64,000 nucleotides of DNA, taken from Micromonospora_J zhanjiangensis. GTDB taxonomy: Bacteria; Actinomycetota; Actinomycetes; Mycobacteriales; Micromonosporaceae. A model generated the notes under the pieces. It was not told the DNA's origin. It was given only the letters and a program-made list of their open reading frames with translations, and made no database searches. Position numbers and translations under genes: made by a program. This document shows, piece after piece, positions 25,064 to 33,492 of the stretch (positions within the stretch are counted from its first letter, which is position 1; every line of letters begins with the position of its first letter). The stretch lies in contig NZ_JBHSBN010000008.1 in assembly GCF_042650605.1 (NCBI RefSeq), positions 234,699-298,698 on the forward strand. The letters are read 5' to 3'.

Positions 25064-26317
25064 ATGCGACGCATCTGGCGCGCCACGTTGGCCGTGTCCG
25101 TGGCCGTGGCGTCGGCCGGCGCCTTCCCGGCCCCGCCGGCCCCGCCGGCCGTCGCCGCGCCGAAGGACAACTGCGCCGAGCCGGGCCAGGTCATCACCCA
25201 GGTGCCCTGGCCGCAGCAGATGTTCGGGCCGGAGCGGATCTGGCCGTTCGCGCAGGGTCGCGGGATCACCGTCGCGGTGCTCGACTCCGGAGTCGACGGC
25301 AACCATCCGCAGCTGCGCGGACATGTCAGCGCCGGGTTCGACGCCACCGGCAACGGCGGCCCGGCGAACACCGACTGCACCGGCACCGGCACCCGGGTCG
25401 CCGGCGTCATCGCGGCCCAGGCGACCGGTTCCGGCGGGTTCAGCGGCCTCGCGCCCGGTGTGACCATCCTGCCGGTCCGGGTGACCGACAAGCAGACCTT
25501 CGGCCCGTCGACCGCCGAGCCGGCCGTCCTGGCCCGGGGGATCGACGCGGCGGTGGCCCGGGGAGCCAAGGTGGTCGCGATCTCCACGGTCAGCTACTCC
25601 GGCAGCCCCGCCCTGCAGGAATCGGTCGCCAAGGCCCAGGCCAAGGGCGTGATCCTGGTGGCCGCGGTGGGCGACCTCGGCGACGCCAACGGCGGCAACC
25701 CGCAGCCCTACCCGGCCGGCTACGACGGGGTGATCGGGGTGGGCGCCATCGGCCCGGACAGCGCCCGGTGGCAGAACTCCCAGCACGGCGACTACGTCGA
25801 CCTGGTGGCGCCGGGCGCCGACGTACTGTCCCTGCAGCGCGGCCGGGGAATGGCCGCCGGCGTCAACGGCACCGGCGTTGCCTGCGGCTTCGTCGCCGCG
25901 ACGGTGGCACTGACCAGGGCCAAGCGCGGTGACCTGGACGCCCGGGAACTCATCCGGCTGCTCTTCGCGACCGCCACTCCGGCGGCCGGCGGCGACGATT
26001 ACGGTCACGGCATCGTGAACCCGTACGCGGCGCTGAACGACCAGTTGTCGGACCAGAAACCGGTCGCGATGCGGCCGATGACCCGGCCGGCCGACCCCGG
26101 GGCCGGGGTCTGGGCGCGGAGCCGGCAGCTCGCGCTGATCGGCACCACCGGCGTGCTGGCCGTCGGGTTCGTCCTGGTCTTCGTGGCGATCGCGCTGCCC
26201 CGCGGCCGGCGCCGGTTCTGGCGCTCGACCATCGCCCGCCCGGTTCCGACCCGGAGCGACCCGACCGAGCCCGGACCGCCGCTGCAGCTCTTCGACGAGT
26301 CCAGGCCCACCGCCTGA
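25064..26317 (+). CDS. mycP: Mycosin-like subtilase of T7SS, predicted inactive
   Basis: The 417-residue protein has a signal peptide (about 1-32), a subtilisin-fold domain and a C-terminal membrane helix (ALIGTTGVLAVGFVLVFVAIAL) followed by a basic tail, the standard mycosin layout. Mycosins sit at the periplasmic face of type VII systems and stabilise the complex. The catalytic Asp is present (D74 in VLDSG). The His box DCxGHGTxVAG reads D104-C-T-G-T108-G-T, so His is Thr. The Ser box SGTS reads N268-G-T-G271, so Ser is Gly. The oxyanion AAGN box reads AVGD. All other landmarks are kept. It is therefore likely a structural pseudoprotease. It converges on eccB. Confidence 0.9.
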   Translation: MRRIWRATLAVSVAVASAGAFPAPPAPPAVAAPKDNCAEPGQVITQVPWPQQMFGPERIWPFAQGRGITVAVLDSGVDGNHPQLRGHVSAGFDATGNGGPANTDCTGTGTRVAGVIAAQATGSGGFSGLAPGVTILPVRVTDKQTFGPSTAEPAVLARGIDAAVARGAKVVAISTVSYSGSPALQESVAKAQAKGVILVAAVGDLGDANGGNPQPYPAGYDGVIGVGAIGPDSARWQNSQHGDYVDLVAPGADVLSLQRGRGMAAGVNGTGVACGFVAATVALTRAKRGDLDARELIRLLFATATPAAGGDDYGHGIVNPYAALNDQLSDQKPVAMRPMTRPADPGAGVWARSRQLALIGTTGVLAVGFVLVFVAIALPRGRRRFWRSTIARPVPTRSDPTEPGPPLQLFDESRPTA

Positions 26318-26396
26318 GCCGCCGCCGTCGTCCGGCGGGCCGCTGGACCGTCGACCGTCGACCGGCGGGTCGCCGCCCGGCGCGGCCCGCGTCGGG

Positions 26397-27812
26397 TCAG
26401 CCGCCCGCGCGGGCGTCGGTGACGGGGGCCGGCTTGATCGCCTCGGCCGGGTCCAGCGTCGGACCGCTGGGGATCCGGCTGACCAGGCCGACCGGTACGT
26501 CGGTGGCCTGGTCCGGCGCGTAGCCGAGCAGCGGCAGCACGGCCGCGCTGGGCACGGGGTACTTGATGCCGAGGTCGGTGACGACGTAGTACGGACCCGA
26601 CTCGGCGGTCGGCGAGCCCATGCCGCGGACCACGGCGACCCGTCCGGCCGGCACCAGCACCCGGTCGGCGAGCGACACCCCGGTCGACGTCGAGGAGGGG
26701 GTACGTGGCGCGGTGTCGAGGCCGGAGACCGTCCCGCCGACCATCACGACGGGGTTGTCCTTGGCGTTGGAGGTGACCGCGCAGACCGGGGCGTCGGGCG
26801 CCGGGTTGACCAGCTTCGGCGGTGAGGTCGGGGGCTGGGCGTTCCCGGTGGGTGACCGCAGCCGGCCCGACCGCGGTGCCGAGGTCACCTCGCCGACGGT
26901 CACCTCCACCGGCCGTACCTGCTTGTCGATGCTGAGGATGGCCTGTTGCAACGGGGTGATCGGGGCCAGTCCGTCGGCGAAGACCAGGTACGACTGCGGT
27001 CCGGAACCGGTCTGCGCCACCAGCACGTCGCCGATCTGCCGGCCGGGCACCGAACCGGACGGCTCGCCACGCTTGTCGACCTGCACGTTCTCGATGTCCG
27101 AGCCGGCCGGCATGGCGTCCAGCCAGGCGGTGCCGACCCGGACCGGGGTGACCGCGCCGAACAGCGCCGGCACGATGTGCTTCGCGTCGTGCACCCGGTA
27201 CCGCTGACCGTGCCAGACCAGGTACGTCAGCCCGCCCCTGCCGTCGGTGACCAGCAGCCCATCGTCGCCCATCCGGACGGCACCGGTGGGTGCCGACGAC
27301 ACGGCGAGCCCGATGACGTTGCTCGGCTGCCCCCCGGCGTCGGTGCCCGGTACGGCACACACCGACCACGGCATGCCGGCCAACTTCTTGACGCCGGGCA
27401 GCGAGGTGGGCGCGCCGGGGATGCCGATCGTGGTGTCGCGCGGCACCCCGTCGAGCGAGTTGGCCGAGACCGGGAACACCGCCGGGTTGGGCCGGCCGCT
27501 GGCCAGCATCGCGGAGGCGAAGTTCAGCGTCGGGTGCAGCACGCCACCGACGTAGACGTAGGTCGCCCCGGTTTCCTTCTCGACGACGACGGCGCCCTCG
27601 TTCTTCCACTTGGCGCTGCCGATCTTCGTGAGCAGCCCGTAGATGCCGAAGCCCGCCGCGACCAGGACGGCGACCATCAGGCCGCCGAAGACCGCGCCGA
27701 CACCGCGCCGCAGCGGCGACTGCGCCGGGTCGGTCTCGCGCATCACGAACGCCGAGATCACCCGCTGGGTCATGAACTGGTACGACTGGAGTTGGTCGCG
27801 CCGTGTCGCCAT
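26397..27812 (-). CDS. eccB: T7SS membrane component EccB
   Basis: This is a 471-residue protein. The short cytoplasmic N-terminus (MATRRDQLQSYQFMTQRVISAFVMRETDP) is the EccB signature. One membrane helix follows (about 38-62), then a large extracytoplasmic domain with the PGxTSLPG and VPALFG motifs and two cysteines (SVCAVPG and VCAVTSN) that probably form the conserved disulfide. EccB links the inner-membrane ring to the periplasmic side of the ESX complex. It lies 67 bases downstream of eccD on the same strand, so the two are probably one operon, and it is convergent with mycP. Confidence 0.92.
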   Translation of the reverse strand: MATRRDQLQSYQFMTQRVISAFVMRETDPAQSPLRRGVGAVFGGLMVAVLVAAGFGIYGLLTKIGSAKWKNEGAVVVEKETGATYVYVGGVLHPTLNFASAMLASGRPNPAVFPVSANSLDGVPRDTTIGIPGAPTSLPGVKKLAGMPWSVCAVPGTDAGGQPSNVIGLAVSSAPTGAVRMGDDGLLVTDGRGGLTYLVWHGQRYRVHDAKHIVPALFGAVTPVRVGTAWLDAMPAGSDIENVQVDKRGEPSGSVPGRQIGDVLVAQTGSGPQSYLVFADGLAPITPLQQAILSIDKQVRPVEVTVGEVTSAPRSGRLRSPTGNAQPPTSPPKLVNPAPDAPVCAVTSNAKDNPVVMVGGTVSGLDTAPRTPSSTSTGVSLADRVLVPAGRVAVVRGMGSPTAESGPYYVVTDLGIKYPVPSAAVLPLLGYAPDQATDVPVGLVSRIPSGPTLDPAEAIKPAPVTDARAGG

Positions 27813-27879
27813 GGAATCCTTCTCTCCTTCCGGTCCACGCCACGTGGCGGGAAGGCGCTGGACAGAAGCGGTACGGGGG

Positions 27880-29292
27880 CTAGCCGCCGATGGACGCGAA
27901 CATGCCCTGGATCGTGCCGAACAGGCCGGTGACCGCGCAGGCGAGCGGAATCAGCGCGATGATCGCGAGGACGTCGAGGATGTCCGCGGCCCGGCCCAGG
28001 TACGGCGACGGGTTGCGCTTGCTGTAGAGCAGCCCGGCGGCCAGCACGGCGGCCGCCGCCAGGATCAGCAGCGCGAGCACCAGCAGTCGACCGCCGGTAC
28101 CCGAGGACAGCGCGTAGCCGAGCGCCAGCAGACCCAGCCCGGCGATGCCGGCGGCCAGCATGGGAACCCGTTGGTGCGGGCCGCCGAACAGCCGGGCGCG
28201 CAGCAGCAGCGCGGCCGAGCCGGCCAGCGCCAGCAGGCCACCCGCGAACTGGCGGTCGACGATGACCAGCACCACCATGGCGACCGTGCTGCTGATCGCG
28301 GCGGCCAGCAGCATCCCGGTGAGCAACTCGGTGGCCCGGGCCACGGCGGCGAACACGTCGGAGCGTTTGGGCACCGGCCGGTCGGCCAGGATCTCCTCCG
28401 GCCGGTTCGGCAGCTCCGGCACCGGCAGCCGGCCGATCCAGCTGGCGATCAGCGGGTAGCCGGGCAGCAGCCCGATGACCACGGTCAGGCTGACCGCCGC
28501 GGCGCCGGCCGGTGCCGTACCGCCGAGCGAGAGCAGCGCGGCCAGCAGACCGGTGAGCGACAGGGCGATGCCGGCCATGAACAGTCGCTGCACCGCGGCG
28601 ACGCCGGTGTACCCGACGATGCTGAACAGCAGCAGCGCCGCCGAGCCGAGCAGCAGGTTGGACGCGCCGAGCTGGGTGACGTCGAGGGCCAGTCCGCTGG
28701 GCGCGGCCACCAGGGCGCCGCCGACGAAGGCGTACGGCAGGCCGGCGGCCGCCACCCCGGCTCCCGCGCCGGCGTCGGAGAAGGCGCGGGACAGCAGGAT
28801 GCCGAGGATCGCCAGCACCGCGGCGACACCGAGGGCCACCCCGGCGGGCAGCGGCCACGGCGGACCGGACAGCAGCAACGCGACCAGGCCGAGGCCGAAG
28901 ACCAGGCTGGCGACGGCGATCCCGCAGCGGCGGGTCGCCGCGTTGCCCCAGGACCGGCCGGCCCGCCGGGCGCCGCCCGCGATCACCTCGACCACGTCGT
29001 CGTACGCCAGTTCCGGCCAGTCCTCCCGGCGCGGCGCGAGGTGCAGCAGCTCACCGTCGCGGATGCCCTGCACGGAGAGGTTGCGGTTCGGCTCCAGCAC
29101 GGCGCCGGTGGCGCGCCGCAACACCCAGCCACCGTGTCGCTCGTCGGTGCCGCCCAGGTCGTCGCCCGCGTGCCGGAGCAGGTGCGGCAGCAACTCCGCG
29201 ACGAGCAGATTGTCGGGCAACGCGACGTCCATGCGGCGTTTCGGGGCCGCGACCGTAACTCTGGCCAGAGAGAGGCCACCCGGGGCCGTCAC
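27880..29292 (-). CDS. eccD: T7SS channel component EccD
   Basis: This is a 470-residue protein. The GTG at 29292 is preferred (VTAPGGLSLARVTVAAP) because GGGGAGG stands eight bases before it; an upstream TTG at 29346 is less likely. The N-terminal 90 residues form the ubiquitin-like YukD-type domain (RVTVAAPKRRMDVALPDNLLVAELLPHLLRHAG). About eleven membrane helices follow. EccD dimers form the membrane vestibule of type VII systems. It shares a divergent intergenic region with eccC and continues into eccB. Confidence 0.92.
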   Translation of the reverse strand: MTAPGGLSLARVTVAAPKRRMDVALPDNLLVAELLPHLLRHAGDDLGGTDERHGGWVLRRATGAVLEPNRNLSVQGIRDGELLHLAPRREDWPELAYDDVVEVIAGGARRAGRSWGNAATRRCGIAVASLVFGLGLVALLLSGPPWPLPAGVALGVAAVLAILGILLSRAFSDAGAGAGVAAAGLPYAFVGGALVAAPSGLALDVTQLGASNLLLGSAALLLFSIVGYTGVAAVQRLFMAGIALSLTGLLAALLSLGGTAPAGAAAVSLTVVIGLLPGYPLIASWIGRLPVPELPNRPEEILADRPVPKRSDVFAAVARATELLTGMLLAAAISSTVAMVVLVIVDRQFAGGLLALAGSAALLLRARLFGGPHQRVPMLAAGIAGLGLLALGYALSSGTGGRLLVLALLILAAAAVLAAGLLYSKRNPSPYLGRAADILDVLAIIALIPLACAVTGLFGTIQGMFASIGG

Positions 29293-29400
29293 GCTGGTCA
29301 CCTCCCCGTACCCTGCGTTCGTCAGCCGCCGTTTTCCGGCGCTCAACCTAGCACGGCGGCACCGGCCGGCTCGGCCGCGTGCCCGGCCCGCCAGGTGGTC

Positions 29401-29406
29401 TATAGG
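29401..29406 (+). promoter_or_regulatory. -10 element TATAGG of eccC
   Basis: TATAGG lies in the 156-base gap between the divergent eccD and eccC. It would place the transcript start about 36 bases before the eccC ATG, leaving room for the AGGGGGAGGG ribosome site at 29431. Confidence 0.45.
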
Positions 29407-29448
29407 ATTGGCCCGCTCGTTCCGCGGCGCAGGGGGAGGGTCCAGCGG

Positions 29449-32400
29449 ATGACATCGGTGATCGTCAAGCGGCCACCACGCCGTCCGGCGCCGCCCCTAC
29501 CGTCCGGCGAGGTGGTGCTGGACCCGCCGCCCGAGGTGCCCAACGCCGCCGGCAAGGCGTGGACCCGGATGCTGATGATCCTGCCGATGGGCGCGGGCGC
29601 GGCGGCGATGGGCCTGATGATGGGTGCCCAGCGCGGCGGCCCACTGACCTATGTGGCCGGTGGCATGTACGGCGTGTCGATCCTGGGCATGATCGCGATG
29701 ATGGCGGTCAACCAGAGCGGGCCGGGCAAGAAGGAGATGATCGAGGCACGCCGGCAGTACATGCGGCGGCTGTCCCAGCTGCGCGCCCAGATCCGGACCA
29801 CCATCCGGGAGCAGCAGGAGGCGATCCACTACCGGCACCCGGACCCGGACGCGCTGTGGTCGGCGGTCAGCACGGGCGGCCGGTTGTGGGAACGCCGCCG
29901 GTCCGACGCGGACTTCAGCGTGGTCCGGATCGGGCTCGGCGCCCAGGAGGTCGCCACGCCCCTGATCCCGCCGCAGACCCGGCCGGTCGACGAACTCGAA
30001 CCGCTCTGCGCGATGGCGCTGCGCAAGTTCGTCGCCACCTACTCGGTCGTCCCGGACCTGCCGGTGGCCATCGCGCTGCGCGACTTCTCGTACGTCTACC
30101 TGCGCGGCCCGGGCGACGCGGCGCGGGACCTGGTCCGCGCCCTGCTGGCCCAGTCGGCCACCTTCCACGCGCCGGACGACCTGCTGATCGGGCTGTGCGT
30201 GTCGGACGAGCGCCGGCCGGACTGGGAGTGGGCGAAGTGGCTGCCGCACGCGCAGCACCCCGACAAGGTCGACGCGGTCGGACCGATCCGGCTGTTCGCC
30301 GGGGCGGTCACCTCGCTGGAGGCGATGCTCGACGACGTGCTGGCCAACCGGCCCCGGTTCGACCCCGGCGCGGCCCAGTCGGTACCCGGTGCGCACGTGG
30401 TGGTCGTCATCGACGGTGGCTCCACCACCGGGTCCGACCACCTGATGACCGAGGGCGGCGTGGCCGGGGTGACCATCCTCGACCTGTCCAACCAACCGCC
30501 GCGCCTGCTGGACGAGATGTCGGTGGTGCTGGACGTCGCCGAGGACGGCGAGATCACCGGTACGACGATGGACGGTTCGACCCAGGTGGGCCGGGCCGAC
30601 CGGTTGGACGCCGCGCAGGCCGAGGTGCTCGGCCGCGAGCTGTCCCCGCTGCGGATGTCCGCCACCTCGTACGCCGACCAGCAGGGCGGCACCACCGTCG
30701 ACCTGGGCCTGGCCGAGCTGCTCGAACTCGGCTCGCCGCAGGATTTCGACCTCTCCACCACCTGGGCCAGTCGACCCAACCGGGACCGGCTCCGGGTGCC
30801 CATCGGCGTCGGACCGGACGGCCGCCCGATCGAACTGGACTTCAAGGAGTCGGCCCAGGACGGCATGGGCCCGCACGGTCTGCTGGTCGGCGCGACCGGT
30901 TCCGGCAAGTCGGAGCTGCTGCGCACGCTGGTGCTGGCGTTGGCCGTCACGCACAGCTCGGAGATCCTGAACTTCGTCCTGGTCGACTTCAAGGGCGGTG
31001 CCACCTTCACCGCGCTGGACCGGTTGCCGCACACCAGCGCGGTCATCACCAACCTGGCCGACGAACTGTCCCTGGTCGACCGGATGCTCGGCGCCATCGG
31101 CGGTGAGCTGGTCCGCCGCCAGGAGCTGCTGCGCAAGGCGGGGAACTACGCGTCACAGCGCGACTACGAACGGGCCCGGGCCGCCGGGGTGCCACTGGCG
31201 CCGCTGCCCAGCCTGATGATCATCGTCGACGAGTTCAGCGAGCTGCTCACCGCCCGCCCCGACTTCATCGACATGTTCGTGCAGATCGGCCGGCTGGGCC
31301 GGTCGCTCGGCATCCACCTGCTGCTCGCCTCGCAGAAGCTGGAGGAGGGCCGGCTGCGTGGCCTGGAGGCGCACCTGTCCTACCGGGTCGGGCTGCGGAC
31401 CTTCTCCTCGATGGACAGTCGGGCGGTGCTGGGCGTCCCGGACGCGTACGAGCTGCCCCGGGCGCCGGGTCACGGCTACCTGCGTACCGGGACCGAGGGG
31501 TTGATCCGGTTCCGCGCCGCGTACGTCTCCGGGATCGTCCGGCAGGACGGGTTCCAGGCGCTGGTGGGCGGCCGTCCGGTGGATCCGGTCCGCGACTTCA
31601 CCACCTACTACGTGGCGCCGCCCCAGGAGCGGGAGGAAGGCGAGAGCGAGGTCGACCCGGAGGACGAGGAGAACGCGGTCGGCGAGACCCTGCTGGACGT
31701 GCTGGTGGCCCGGATGGAGGGCCAGGGGCCCGCGGCCCACCAGGTCTGGCTGCCGCCGTTGGACGACCCGCCCACGCTGACCCAGCTGCTCGGGCCGGTC
31801 GGTCCGTCGCCGGACCGTGGCCTCACCGTGAGCGACCCGGACCCGGACCGTGCCCTGCACGGCCTGGTCGGCATCGTCGACAAGCCGTTCGAGCAGCTGC
31901 GCGAGCCGATGTGGATCGACCTGAGCGGCAGCGGCGGCAACGTCATGCTGGTCGGTGGCGCGCAGAGCGGCAAGAGCAACTTCCTGCGTACGTTGATCGG
32001 CAGCCTGGTGTTGCGGCACACCCCGCGCGAGGTGCAGTTCTACGGCCTCGACTTCGGCGGCGGTGGCCTGTCCGTGATGTCCGGCCTGCCGCACGTCGGC
32101 GGGATGGCCAGCCGGCGGGACACCGACAAGGTCCGGCGGACCATCGCCGAGGTGCACGGCCTGCTGCGCAGCCGGGAGGCGTTCTTCGACACCAACGGGG
32201 TGGAGGGGATCACCGCCTACCGCCGGGCCAAGCAGCAGGGCCGGTTCACCGACGACCCGTTCGGCGACGTGTTCCTGGTGATCGACGGCTGGTCCACCGT
32301 CCGGGCCGAGTTCGAGGACCTGGAGCCGCTGGTCAACGAGATCGGCAACCGCGGTCTCGGCTACGGCATCCACCTGCTCGCCGCGACGAACCGCTGGATG

Positions 32401-33414
32401 GACGTCCGCCCGGCGGCCCGGGACATGTTCGGCACCAAGATCGAGCTGCGGCTGGGCGACACCGCCGACTCGGTGATCAACCGCCGGGCGGCGGTGAACG
32501 TGCCGGAGAAGACGCCGGGTCGCGGCCTCACCCCGGACGGCTTCCACTTCCTCGCCGGCCTGCCCCGGCTGGACGACGCGCAGCGGGTCGACGACCTGGG
32601 CGAGGCGGTCGCCGAGTTCGTCACGTACGCCCGCTCGTACTGGTCCGGTCCGCCGGCCCCGGCGGTCCGCCTGCTGCCGAACGAGCTGCCGTACGAGCTG
32701 CTCCCGGCGGCCCAGGGCAGCCGGCTGCCGATCGGCATCGCCGAGGCCGACCTGCAACCGGTCCACCTCGACTTCGACGCCGAGCCGCACCTGCTGCTGT
32801 TCGGCGACATCGAGGCCGGCAAGAGTTCGTTCCTGCGCAGCATGGCCAAGACCATCACGGCCAACTTCCAACCGAGCGAGGCCCGGCTGATCCTGGTTGA
32901 CCTGCGGCGCAGCCTGCTCGGCACGGTCGAGACCGACCACCTGATCGGCTACGGCACGTCCCAGCAGACCACCGCGGACCTGGTCAAGCAGGTGGTCACG
33001 GTGATGCAGGAGCGGCTGCCCGGCCCGGAGGTGACCCCGGAACAGCTGCGCAACCGCAGCTGGTGGAAGGGCCCGGACCTCTACCTCCTGGTCGACGACT
33101 ACGACCTGGTCGCGGGCGCGGCGACGAACCCGCTGGGGCCGCTGCTGGAGTACCTGCCCCAGGCCCGGGACATCGGCCTGCACCTCATCATGACCCGCCG
33201 GATCGGTGGCGCCGGCCGGGCGATGTTCGACCCGATCATCGCCCGGATCCGGGAACTCGCCTCACCCGGCATCATGATGTCCGGCCCGCGCGAGGAGGGC
33301 GCGCTCTTCGGCAACATGAAGCCGCAGTTCCTGCCGCCCGGCCGAGCCTGGCTGTTCACCCGCCGGCACGGCGCCCAACTGGTCCAGCTGGCCTGGACCC
33401 CACCGGCTCAGTAG
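29449..33414 (+). CDS. eccC: T7SS FtsK/SpoIIIE motor ATPase EccC (EccCa and EccCb fused)
   Basis: This 1,321-residue protein starts at the ATG at 29449, eight bases after AGGGGGAGGG; the longer upstream frame is antisense to eccB/eccD. There are two membrane helices near residues 40-90, then three FtsK/SpoIIIE ATPase domains with P-loops GATGSGKS (K487), GGAQSGKS (K842) and GDIEAGKS (K1125). Domain 1 has Walker B LMIIVDEF near residue 590 and the FVLVDFKGGATF strand. EccC powers secretion and recognises the substrate tail through its last ATPase domain. The single-chain form is typical outside mycobacteria. It stands alone on the + strand between reverse-strand ecc genes. Confidence 0.95.
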   Translation: MTSVIVKRPPRRPAPPLPSGEVVLDPPPEVPNAAGKAWTRMLMILPMGAGAAAMGLMMGAQRGGPLTYVAGGMYGVSILGMIAMMAVNQSGPGKKEMIEARRQYMRRLSQLRAQIRTTIREQQEAIHYRHPDPDALWSAVSTGGRLWERRRSDADFSVVRIGLGAQEVATPLIPPQTRPVDELEPLCAMALRKFVATYSVVPDLPVAIALRDFSYVYLRGPGDAARDLVRALLAQSATFHAPDDLLIGLCVSDERRPDWEWAKWLPHAQHPDKVDAVGPIRLFAGAVTSLEAMLDDVLANRPRFDPGAAQSVPGAHVVVVIDGGSTTGSDHLMTEGGVAGVTILDLSNQPPRLLDEMSVVLDVAEDGEITGTTMDGSTQVGRADRLDAAQAEVLGRELSPLRMSATSYADQQGGTTVDLGLAELLELGSPQDFDLSTTWASRPNRDRLRVPIGVGPDGRPIELDFKESAQDGMGPHGLLVGATGSGKSELLRTLVLALAVTHSSEILNFVLVDFKGGATFTALDRLPHTSAVITNLADELSLVDRMLGAIGGELVRRQELLRKAGNYASQRDYERARAAGVPLAPLPSLMIIVDEFSELLTARPDFIDMFVQIGRLGRSLGIHLLLASQKLEEGRLRGLEAHLSYRVGLRTFSSMDSRAVLGVPDAYELPRAPGHGYLRTGTEGLIRFRAAYVSGIVRQDGFQALVGGRPVDPVRDFTTYYVAPPQEREEGESEVDPEDEENAVGETLLDVLVARMEGQGPAAHQVWLPPLDDPPTLTQLLGPVGPSPDRGLTVSDPDPDRALHGLVGIVDKPFEQLREPMWIDLSGSGGNVMLVGGAQSGKSNFLRTLIGSLVLRHTPREVQFYGLDFGGGGLSVMSGLPHVGGMASRRDTDKVRRTIAEVHGLLRSREAFFDTNGVEGITAYRRAKQQGRFTDDPFGDVFLVIDGWSTVRAEFEDLEPLVNEIGNRGLGYGIHLLAATNRWMDVRPAARDMFGTKIELRLGDTADSVINRRAAVNVPEKTPGRGLTPDGFHFLAGLPRLDDAQRVDDLGEAVAEFVTYARSYWSGPPAPAVRLLPNELPYELLPAAQGSRLPIGIAEADLQPVHLDFDAEPHLLLFGDIEAGKSSFLRSMAKTITANFQPSEARLILVDLRRSLLGTVETDHLIGYGTSQQTTADLVKQVVTVMQERLPGPEVTPEQLRNRSWWKGPDLYLLVDDYDLVAGAATNPLGPLLEYLPQARDIGLHLIMTRRIGGAGRAMFDPIIARIRELASPGIMMSGPREEGALFGNMKPQFLPPGRAWLFTRRHGAQLVQLAWTPPAQ

Positions 33415-33434
33415 GCGGCCGACGCGAACCCACC

Positions 33435-33458
33435 GCGGCCCGGCGTCGGCCGGGCCGC
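33435..33458. terminator. Hairpin between convergent eccC and the accessory gene
   Basis: GCGGCCCGGC, loop GTCG, GCCGGGCCGC form a perfect ten-base-pair stem 20 bases after the eccC stop and 34 bases before the opposing stop. It is a candidate terminator for both strands. No U-run is present. Confidence 0.55.
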
Positions 33459-33492
33459 GCCGGGCCGCCGCGGGGCACGGCGGTGGCGTGGC

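Noticed and set aside
27643..29448. Long upstream extension of the eccC frame
   Set aside because: It is antisense to eccB and eccD, is Arg/Gln/Gly low-complexity, and the ATG at 29449 has a strong ribosome site and begins the known EccC N-terminus.
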